NCBI RefSeq assembly: GCF_000003605.2
Contig: NW_003109984.1
Coordinates: 159,701-188,043 of the forward strand
Direction: 5' to 3'
Origin: Saccoglossus kowalevskii
Lineage: Eukaryota; Hemichordata; Enteropneusta; Harrimaniidae
DNA: 28,343 nucleotides
The notes below the pieces were generated by a model. It was not told the origin of the DNA, searched no databases, and worked only from the letters and a program-made list of their open reading frames with translations. The number at the start of each line of letters is the position of its first letter. Position 1 is the first letter of the stretch. The position numbers and the translations under genes were made by a program. Positions 20,586 to 28,343 of the stretch are shown here, in pieces.

Positions 20586-20648
20586 ACTTTCTATTTAATT
20601 TTAATTAATATGTAAATTTGCGAAGCTTATAATGTATGTTGAGCAGTG
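20551..20648. repeat. Inverted repeat, right arm
   Basis: Covers the last eleven codons, stop and tail of the plus-strand copy; partner of 20160-20264. Sequence beyond 20648 no longer resembles the left flank, so the hammerhead seen on the left has no counterpart here. Confidence 0.95.
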
Positions 20649-20940
20649 TATATATTTGTTTTCTATTATTTAGTGAGAGAATAATGCTTCGGCTCTGTGG
20701 AATCCAGTTCAGAAAATAATTATATTCGTTATGTGCCTTTGACAATTACATGTCAATAAATATCATGTATGTGATATTGGACTGAAATTATAAGTTTACT
20801 TTTTAAAGAAATATATTTGGGGTGTTTTGTCAACTTGTAAAACTCTACTTTTGACTGTCAGTTTTAGCAATACCTGAAATTGTAATTTAATGTTGTTTTG
20901 CGCTGTTTTATTTTGTTGATATAATCTTTCTTATTTATAG

Positions 20941-20976
20941 ATAAAACGAGAGTTAGTAGTTCATCTCGGAAATTGA
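20941..20976 (+). CDS. Candidate last exon of the peptide GPCR
   Basis: A long pyrimidine/T-rich tract 'ataatctttcttatttatAG' ends at 20940. In phase 0 the next codons are ATA AAA CGA GAG TTA GTA GTT CAT CTC GGA AAT TGA. Joined to exon 3 this gives ...CHEGFR|IKRELVVHLGN-stop, a basic amphipathic stretch of the kind expected for helix 8, and a receptor of 370 residues. Intron 3 would be 4046 bases, like intron 1. There is no palmitoylation cysteine, and the exon is tiny. The assignment rests on splice signal, phase and helix-8 character only. The true tail exon could be elsewhere or beyond the window. Confidence 0.3.
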   Translation: MKRELVVHLGN

Positions 20977-22494
20977 GTGTGTTTTCTTGTTTTCAAATTT
21001 GTTGTTCATTTTGTTTATTCTGTAATTTATATGTTATCGTGGACAGGTTATTATAAATGATGTTGATATTAGCGAATAATATACGGATTTACTGAGTAAA
21101 AGATTTTAAACGGCTTTATTTTTTAATTCATTATATACAATTCGTGTAAATCCGACACTTTTTTTGGTTTTCCACTTAGTGTGAGACCACTTGCTTTGTT
21201 CATTGTTCTACTTTTTTCTCTGGATTAGATTTTTTGAAGTCAAATGTCAAGATGATTCAAATATTTGGTACGAGCACTATGTATGAAACCTTGCTGTGAT
21301 TATTTTTTTTGAGCTTAGGTGCGAGATGGATACCTAACAATCAGTTGACTCAACGAGGGGTTATGAATTCGTGATATCTTTCCAAAAGTTGAAAGATTTT
21401 TTTTTACGTAAATCATATTATCATGTTCAATCTAAAATTTATATTTAAATATACATAAATATATTTTTCCTGCTAGTTGAAACATCACAAAAAGTATATA
21501 ATCTATGTTAACAGTACTTTCATAAGTATAGCAATGGTGTTCGGTATGTAATATTTCACACAGGATTGAATTGTGACTAGTCATTCAACTAGCTATATAT
21601 ACTTCGATAGTGAAAGGTAGATATTCTTAACTAAAATATGACAAACTCCTTAGTGTATGCTGTAAGTTGATAATATAAACAAATCTTTACTTGTGTTACT
21701 AGATGTGTCATATAATGAATTATCATGTTTATGTTTTCGGGTGCAAATACACGATGATCAAAATAATCATTATATGAAAGCGCTGACAGACCCCCCCCCC
21801 CCCAAAAAAAAAACAAACAAATACGCATGTGCTAATTACATAGCAAAACCTGATCATGTGCTACAATAACGGCTACAATGTAGGAATACCCAAATATTAG
21901 TTTATTACAGATACTCAGCTTCATTCACATGTATATGAAACGACTGATTGCTTCTCAAACTTAGAAACTGTTTTGTTGAAGATTGTTATCATATAATCCA
22001 ATATAATACCTTGCTACTCGTATTAAATTCTGTATTAAGTTGATTTTGATGTGGTCAATCCATTGTTGCGTGTTGTTGTTCTTTGATTTTTATGAATTTA
22101 AATATTGTGTACTATAGAACTTCTCTTTTGTTTCAGTTTTATGAATTGACTGTTGTGTATGTAAACATATTGAATCAGGGTTGAATTCTCATAAGTATTG
22201 TTCAGTACTTGTTATTATTATACATATGTTATCATAACGCCATAAGCTACAGCGTGCCGTAATTGTTTGGTACTTAACGGGTATTTTCATCCCACCATAT
22301 TAGGAAAATTATTAATGTGAATTCCAAGTATGGAATGATTACGCGCCTAAGGGTCCTCGAATAATAAAAACAAACATGGCTGCAACAAGGGTTTGACCGG
22401 ACTCCACACAAGCAATTTCGCTGATTCTGTTGTAAACGTTTTGAATGTCGGCTTTTCCATTATGTATTATTCGGAGTACAAGATGTATAATAAC
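20977..22494. other. Non-coding, 3' side of the receptor locus
   Basis: AT-rich with no recognised gene. A splice-acceptor-like tract 'cttctcttttgtttcag' ends near 22136. The homopolymer pair at 21791-21813 is listed separately. Confidence 0.4.
21791..21813. repeat. C13-A10 homopolymer pair
   Basis: Thirteen C (21791-21803) directly followed by ten A (21804-21813), then 'caaacaaa'. A shorter C9-TA-A6 version occurs at 8730-8746. Confidence 0.95.
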
Positions 22495-22558
22495 AAGACA
22501 GTACGCCGCCGCATCGACCTCTGTTGCGCGTCGGTCGATACTCCCGCTGTACTGTCTT
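22495..22558. repeat. Nested stem-loop in a GC-richer patch
   Basis: Outer stem AAGACAGTAC (22495-22504) with GTACTGTCTT (22549-22558). Inner stem ATCGACC (22513-22519) with GGTCGAT (22533-22539), with a 13-base loop. The arms and the CpG-rich interior stand out from the AT-rich surroundings. RNA gene, transposon relic or chance cannot be told apart. Confidence 0.5.
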
Positions 22559-24129
22559 CGTGTATACTGTTCGGTATCCTTGTAATAACCTCATATCATT
22601 ACCTAGCATAGCTTTCAGCCTTCTATGATTATTTGTTATATACTTTATATTGGTTTGAATATTACATTTTTAAATGTTTAGTATCCATGTTGTTAACAAT
22701 TATCATGCGAATTTCTTTGAGACAAGAACCAATCTATTATATATTGAAAGGTATCTGTGTCGGTTGTCATGAAAACCGTAAGTATGTTCCCTATTCCCAG
22801 ACATACTCATATACGGTCTTATCTGAGATAATTTATAAACTCGACGTCCCAATCACAATACCAATTTATGAACTTCTTTGTATTTATGTTATATATTTTT
22901 AGAAAGCATGTATAATGGATGTAATAAGTTCACTGAACACGGTGCACGATTACATTTCTATTGTTGATTTTTCTATTATTATTATAAGTGTATTGGCTGA
23001 TGGTCGAGAGTGAGAGCATATACTGTAAATGTGATGAACGTTACGAACGTGTTCGAACCACGTGGATTTGTTAAATTAAATGTTGAATTGTCATACGGTA
23101 AATGCGTCTCTTGTATCATCAATTATGTGTACTTGGTTATATGTGTACTAACTATATAATATACATTGTACTTGGTTGGGCAGTGTCCCCACTGAGTTGG
23201 AATGTGCACGAAAAGCATGTAGTAGAAATCTTTGAGGATACCCAACTTGCATACATACCACTACCACAGAAATACAATCAAAGTTTTAAGTTAGTAATAC
23301 AATCTTCTCAATTAGCCGATATTGGCTTTCTGATTAAAAGTTATAAGTTATAACGAATGTACCTGGCACCAATCGTGCAAATAAACTACTATTCGATACT
23401 TCACGGGTGGAATAAAGGCATCCGCTAACTGTGAAATAAATTTCAAAACACTCGCGATGTGTACATACACATAATGTGTTTCATTTGCAAACGAGAACTT
23501 TTGTTTAGAAAAAATTATGCAAGGTTTTAGTCAGCATCCCGATCATCAGATAAAGTCCTTTGACGAAATTTATATCGGGCAAAACATATCGCAGAAGATC
23601 CTGCATAGTGATTCATCCTATACCATGTCGTGTATTTAATGTTATTTCTGTGATTTGCTTTCTATGTTAGCAGTAGTTGTAAATTGAAAATAACAATTGG
23701 GGACAGATGTATTATATTTATTGTGTACTGTATACGTGATTGTATTGATGTCCCCGTATTACGTGGTAAGTGTGAAATCCGTTACTGATTCAGCTGCTGG
23801 TGGCGCACATTATGTAATTTATAGTAATCCAGCGAGAAGGCTTATTAAGTGAGAAAACATACTCAACCGTAGAATTGTATACGCACATCATATAGTACGA
23901 CACTAAACGACTGACTGTGAAATAAATAACACTACTCAGTCATACCAGTAGAACAGTGTATGCATGATATATGCAATTGGATGCAACACAATATATCTGT
24001 ATTATTTTCTTTTGCTTTATAATATTCATAATACATCTGGCCATAGCGTGTTATTGTTTATAAACAAGCGTCTAGCCATGAGCTTTTGCGTTTTACCGTG
24101 TGCTGTTATCGTCGCTTGGACTCAATTCC
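22559..24129. other. Non-coding, nothing recognised
   Basis: Open frames at 22633-22902 and 23102-23353 show no known family. A 7-bp inverted repeat ggggaca/tgtcccc lies near 23700-23757. Confidence 0.4.
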
Positions 24130-24141
24130 CGCGCGTGCGCA
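24130..24141 (-). promoter_or_regulatory. NRF-1 consensus site in a GC-rich patch
   Basis: The minus strand reads TGCGCACGCGCG, matching YGCGCAYGCGCR at all positions. It lies in a small CpG-containing patch (about 24100-24160) with a CACCTG E-box immediately adjacent. NRF-1 sites mark housekeeping promoters in many animals, but I see no recognisable gene start on either side. Confidence 0.35.
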
Positions 24142-25047
24142 GGTGACGACCCTCCCGCTTTAACATAATGTCAAAACGTAATGTTAGCGCATCTTCTTAA
24201 GTCGTGGAGAATTATTACCAACATGTAGCTCTGACATTGAATATTGGGGAAAAAATGTTGAATACATTTTGTTTAATAACTATTATGCGAAGTAGCCCTT
24301 AAAACCACAAACAGTATTTAAATGCACTACACGCAAGTCGCGAGTTTGTGTTTTGCTCGCTGTTTTTGACGAATCGATATACAACATTTGAAGCGCTACA
24401 GTCATGTGCCAGAATTTCAAGTGAACAATTCAAAAACTTAAAAATATAGCTTAAAATATTCAAATAAAATATCAAGTGCGGTTGAGTGTAATACATTTAT
24501 AAATACTCATTAAATAGTCTGACGAATTATGCAATATCTGTAAAAGAATACTATATTGCCACATATGTGCTGTGTGACAATGACAAACTGGAAACAGTAA
24601 CTTACGAGTGTAGGTCATCATCTAAATCGTAATTCGTTCATACCATTATTTTGATATGCAGAGCAGAATGTGATCACTCGTTTCTCACCTGACACCATCC
24701 ATATAATATTCTTCTTCAATCTACTTTGACTGTTTAGTGCAGTGTACTTGTCAGCTGATTTGGTTTGTTCTTGTGGATTGTTTCGACCGGGATATAAAAA
24801 GATGACTAGCAGAAAATCTTGGCCACATATCTCGTATAATCAGGTCACCTTCGTTTGAGATGGTACATTGTCAATAGCAGGACATTGTAGATCATCATGA
24901 TATACGCCATCCATCTTTTAAAAAAAAATTATCCAGTGTATTGGCAAGCCGCTGTATTTCCTAATAGAGATTTAGCAACGGAAATATAACAAAAACTATC
25001 TAGATTTTTCAGTATCAATACATGTCACATCATTATACTTGAACCGG
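24142..25047. other. Non-coding
   Basis: No gene recognised. 'gggaTATAAAAAG' at about 24789-24801 is a good TATA-box match without other support. Confidence 0.35.
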
Positions 25048-25443
25048 TTACATTGTTATGCGCACCTGTGGTCTCATGAAAATACGTACAATCTGTACAA
25101 ATTGTTTTGTTTTTGCAAATAACATTGGTGTATTTATTCCAGCTATTTTTATAACGGTTATATGACAGTCTGTGATTTGGCATTGCTTCCTATGTGAACC
25201 CGTTATCATATCATTTAAACATTGCATGTATGGTACACTTACGGCTGATCCGATTGAAAGTCTATGTGAGGTTTCATCTGATGAAACATAGAGTTTTTTC
25301 CTCTTATACAATGTGTGAAACTCTGTGAAAACGTTCGGTACTGAGAATTGTCCCGGGATTGCCACTAATAAGGTATATTGTACAGCATTGTAGTTTGAAA
25401 AAAGTAGATCACTTGGGGTTGTGTGTTGCATAAATGCGACCAT
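25048..25443 (-). CDS. Hypothetical 131-codon ORF
   Basis: ATG at 25443 to a stop at 25048; the frame stays open ten codons further upstream. It is the longest open frame in the window outside the receptor exon 1 read-through and is unusually long for DNA this AT-rich. Residues include QFSVPNVFTEFHTLYKRKK, ETSHRLSIGSAVSVPYMQC and two CxxC-like spacings, but I recognise no domain, signal peptide or membrane segment. It could be a single exon, a transposon fragment or chance. Confidence 0.2.
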   Translation of the reverse strand: MVAFMQHTTPSDLLFSNYNAVQYTLLVAIPGQFSVPNVFTEFHTLYKRKKLYVSSDETSHRLSIGSAVSVPYMQCLNDMITGSHRKQCQITDCHITVIKIAGINTPMLFAKTKQFVQIVRIFMRPQVRITM

Positions 25444-25473
25444 TTCAATAATATGGATATATAAAAGGTTCAC

Positions 25474-26526
25474 TCCGCTTGGAAATGTAATTCCACATTC
25501 TGCATGTCACAGCTATTTTCCGGTTTTCTCCAAAAACAAAAGAATTTCAAAAAACTGAAATATTTATTGTAAAGATGATTGCACTGATGAAACTATATAT
25601 ACCTTGCATATTTGTAATGCAACACGACCACACACTCGATAAATGAATCAAGCTTTTATGAGTCATTGCATGCCGTGAAACACCGTACATAGTATACATA
25701 TTCCGTTGTTCATATTAAAAAATGTATAATAGTTGTCACTAATTACTGTTCTCTGTGGTTTAGTTTAATGAAAACAACATTATTTTTTAAAATTGAAAAT
25801 GCACATGCTATGTTACCGACATGCAACACAAAGAATCTTGTTTGTGAAACACATCACATATGTGCTCTATAATTAGCATTGTGTTGAATAATGTTGAACT
25901 TTGACAAAAATACTTCACTATCGTCACGTTCAATTTGAATATTTGAATCTGTTCTTGATGAAGTGAAAGAAGTAGACTGGTAATGTCGGACTTATTTCCT
26001 GCTTTGTGGAAAAATGGTGAATTTTCAATGTTTTCTGCGTGATCGCGAAACCTCTGTGATCGCGAAAAAAAAAATTGATTGAACGTTTTTGCAAGGGCCC
26101 TAGGTGATAGCAATATAATCTGAGCAAAATCGCTCTGATGATTAATCTAATCAAAATCTATAGATGCCGTACTTGCAATGTACTAGTTATAAGAAAATAT
26201 AATATGTATATTCCTGCAAGTACTCAATAAGATGAAAAACATATGTGCGACCAATTATGGAATTATGTTACAATAGGGGATTAAAACTAATTATATGGTT
26301 ACATAAAATGGATACGCACAGTTGAATGCAACGAACTTTTTGTTGCGTAACGTAAATTGTTCATGAGCTAAATGAGCTAACAAACATGGACCGCATTATT
26401 CAAAGACGCCAGTATTTTTTTATGTGTTTCTTGATCGCCTTATTATTTATGCGTGGGTCCGACACTGTTATGCTTTGTTAGAAAACTAAGTGTGAAACTT
26501 GCACTACCATCATAGTACAGTACTGA
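25474..26526. other. Non-coding, small direct repeat
   Basis: The word GTGATCGCGAAA occurs at 26039-26050 and 26056-26067, the second followed by an A run. Open frames on the minus strand at 25808-26154 show no recognisable protein. Confidence 0.4.
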
Positions 26527-26682
26527 TGTTGCTGGGATTACTGTATTTGTTTACAACAAGCTGTAGGTTTGAAAGCACCTTATCTCGCATCGAGTGATGT
26601 GTCTGAAGTTAGTGAAGGAGCTAGAAGCGGCGATTTCAACTGGATATTAACAAGCCCAGAATCTAACACGCCAACGAATTGA
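26527..26682 (+). pseudogene. RecQ-like helicase fragment
   Basis: An open frame of 51 codons between TGA (26524) and TGA (26680). Residues 9-27 (LQQAVGLKAPYLASSDVSE) and 32-45 (ARSGDFNWILTSPE) follow the pattern seen in RecQ-type ATP-dependent DNA helicases. There 'L..LG.KA.YL.S.....' is followed by '..G....L..SPE', the TPE/SPE motif. Neither the Walker A box (GxGKS) upstream nor the DEAH box downstream is visible, and there is no ATG at the start. This is a broken piece, perhaps from a multicopy helicase gene or helicase-bearing transposon. The resemblance is moderate. Confidence 0.4.
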
Positions 26683-27854
26683 AAAACGTAAACAATTAGT
26701 TTGTTTCAAGATTGCGGTATTCAGTATTCGACCAGTATTCGACTTCAATTAAGTCATGAATTTTTCATAGCAGTAGGGTCATCTGCAGAAACGTCCAGTC
26801 TGATTTTATGTGTTCACAGAGCTTTCACGATCACTCTCAACATTGTGTATTTTTTCACAATAAAAAGTCACAGGGGCTTTGTGAGCATACTAAAATCATT
26901 ATGTTCATCACTTTGTCAGTAAATTAAAGCGACTTTTCGTATGATTATGTTTACTTTGTGAAAGTCATAAAATTATTCGAAATATAGAGGTTACTATGAG
27001 CTTAATGGCTTCCATCATTAAACACCCTCAAGCAAGAAACTAGGTAATTGATCATTGAAACGTAAATAACTGACTGAGAAAACTGCACCTGTACTAACAT
27101 TGTTCAATTATAAATTGGGAAAAGATATGTTATTGCGGTGTTATTGTAATTTGCATTTGAGATTGATTTGAGATAATAACAACAGCAATGTAAATAAATA
27201 ATATTAAATAATAATATTAATATGCAACTGTATGATTTTTCCCACAATTTGGCCCTGGCTTCCTGACTAATTCCTTACACATTGTGTATTCAGTACATGT
27301 GTACCAGACTTGTTATCAATACTGAGTCTATATTCAATACCTTCATATTGTTTAATTGATGATCGTTTCTTCTTGACCCAGCAGATATTGACCATAGTAC
27401 TTTTTAATGTCATGTGTGTTAATCCATAAATGTATTTCTGACATTAAATGTGTTCTCCTGAAAAATGCAATGAGAAACTGTTGAGAATGTATATTTTAAG
27501 CAGTATATCACACAATCTCGTCGTCAACACTTAATCAGTCATTTGATTTAATTATTAACTTCTTTTCCATAGTTTCATTTGATTTTTACTTTTTTGGGCA
27601 TCTTGTTCAAAGAATCACTTTCAATCAGAGGACACACATCGACCCACAATCCTTTGGGCGAAGTGTGAAATACATCATGTTTTAATATCCTTGTAAACTT
27701 TTCGCGATGTCCTGATTGACCCAGGGTCCATCGCTCACTCGCTCCAAAGTTAAAGCGACAATGAACAAGTTACGTTTCATATTTTCATGCAGATTCGAAA
27801 ATTACCCAAATCGTAACTTACGCGGTAGATGGATATAACAGTAGCGTTCACTGA
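26683..27854. other. Non-coding
   Basis: Open frame 26701-26922 and others show no recognised family. AT-rich direct 'aataatattaa' repeats lie near 27198-27222. Confidence 0.4.
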
Positions 27855-27977
27855 TATTTTTTTTATGATTTTTTTATTATACGAATAAAGTAATTACATA
27901 CATAAAAACAAACTTACAAAAGGAAATACAAAAACAAAAGATGATCTGGTGTACGAATACAGTGTTTAATTACTAAG
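27855..27977 (-). other. L1-like LINE 3' UTR and A-rich tail
   Basis: Downstream of the ORF2 stop on the minus strand, about 90 bases of A/T-rich sequence lead to 'aataaaaaaatcataaaaaaaa' (27877-27856), an A-rich tail typical of an LINE 3' end. The target site duplication cannot be checked because the 5' end lies outside the window. Confidence 0.6.
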
Positions 27978-28343
27978 CTAGTTTTCAGCTTTCTCCCATT
28001 TTTCAAAATGTAAGTTGAACTTATTATTTCTTTTTGCAATTTCATATTCAACTTGTCTATTGGAAAGAACAAACATCTTAAACGCATAATATGACAACAT
28101 TTTGTTTTTTGTTCTACAGAAATAAATAAACCATTTGAATAAAATTATGGTATGATTAAACATTTTGTTTTTTGGCGAGTTGTATATTCCAAAAATGATG
28201 ATTTTGTAGTTACAACTTATATGTCTAATTACTTCAAACTGTTCTTGCACCAATTCCCATAATTCTTGCACAAAATGACAACCTACAAACAAGTGATGTA
28301 AGGTTTCGTCATTAACATGACAAAAAGAGCATGCAGATGATGT
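27978..28343 (-). CDS. L1/Tx1-like LINE ORF2, C-terminal part (cut by the window edge)
   Basis: 121 codons, open to the window edge, ending TAG (27980-27978). Residues 5-22 have C5-x2-C8 ... H17-x4-C22 within 'SACSFCHVNDETLHHLF', the zinc-ribbon (zf-RVT) that follows the reverse transcriptase in L1-like LINEs. Then 'CHFVQELWELV' matches the usual continuation. The tail ('LFKWFIYFCRTKNK...AFKMFV...EYEIAKRNNK') matches the L1-type C-terminus, where a lysine-rich helical region and 'A.RNN' are common. No stop or frameshift occurs in the visible part, so this copy is fairly young or was recently active. The ORF2 polymerase and endonuclease domains should lie beyond 28343. Confidence 0.8.
   Translation of the reverse strand, partial: TSSACSFCHVNDETLHHLFVGCHFVQELWELVQEQFEVIRHISCNYKIIIFGIYNSPKNKMFNHTIILFKWFIYFCRTKNKMLSYYAFKMFVLSNRQVEYEIAKRNNKFNLHFEKWEKAEN

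Larger units (their letters stand above)
20108..20648. mobile_element. Composite Penelope-like element remnant, two copies head to head at their 3' ends
   Basis: Left part: a minus-strand copy of the element's 3' end, with the last 24 codons of the GIY-YIG protein (20305-20231), the A/T-rich tail and a hammerhead core (20139-20108). Right part: a plus-strand copy from inside the GIY-YIG domain (20322) through the stop (20585) to about 20648. The tails form inverted repeats of about 100 bp. Penelope-like elements are known to combine a reverse transcriptase with a C-terminal GIY-YIG nuclease, to be 5'-truncated with extra partial copies at their ends, and to carry hammerhead motifs. All three traits fit. 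No reverse transcriptase is visible. Confidence 0.75.

Noticed and set aside
22136-22185. Alternative last exon of the receptor after 'cttctcttttgtttcag'
   Set aside because: In phase it gives FYELTVVYVNILNQG-stop, which has no basic helix-8 character. The site at 20941 fits better, though neither is proven.
23045-23065. tRNA T-arm (acgtg-gttcgaa-cacgt, minus strand)
   Set aside because: The symmetry is a plain palindrome offset by one base from a true T-loop, with no anticodon arm or acceptor stem around it.

Overview
The window reads as nuclear DNA from an animal, most likely a marine invertebrate. It is strongly AT-rich, its one clear gene is split by GT-AG introns, and it carries broken pieces of several animal transposon classes. 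The receptor type together with Penelope-like, L1-like, CR1/L2-like and Tc1-like debris would fit a hemichordate, lancelet, cnidarian or lophotrochozoan. The species cannot be fixed from what I can see. There is no sign of a bacterial or viral genome.

Layout. 1-10.4 kb is non-coding: a degenerate tandem repeat (about 390-905), a possible TATA/initiator promoter with a non-coding first exon (2776-3095), a (TA)n microsatellite (7742-7770), two hairpins (9340-9516) and a five-copy satellite-like tandem repeat with palindromes (9670-10226). A LINE endonuclease fragment lies on the minus strand at 10469-10774. From 11571 to 16894 three exons encode all seven membrane segments of a rhodopsin-class peptide GPCR resembling QRFP, GPR83 and tachykinin-type receptors. 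A short last exon may lie at 20941-20976. Intron 1 holds an interrupted local duplication (12981-14480). The presumed intron 3 holds a dead IS630/Tc1-type transposase (17710-18660, minus) and a composite Penelope-like element remnant (20108-20648). That remnant has a GIY-YIG fragment inside about 100-bp inverted repeats and a hammerhead ribozyme core on the minus strand.

From 21 kb onward I find no gene I can name. There is a structured hairpin at 22.5 kb, a perfect NRF-1-like site at 24.13 kb, an unrecognised 131-codon ORF at 25.05-25.44 kb, and a short RecQ-like helicase-like fragment at 26.53-26.68 kb. The window ends inside the C-terminal part of an L1-like LINE ORF2 (27978-28343, minus).

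The receptor is the only plausible working gene. The rest of the recognisable coding sequence is transposon debris. The most interesting structure is the Penelope-like composite: two oppositely oriented copies of the same element end, each retaining a part the other lacks, with the ribozyme core next to one of them. All calls are by eye; no database or folding program was used.
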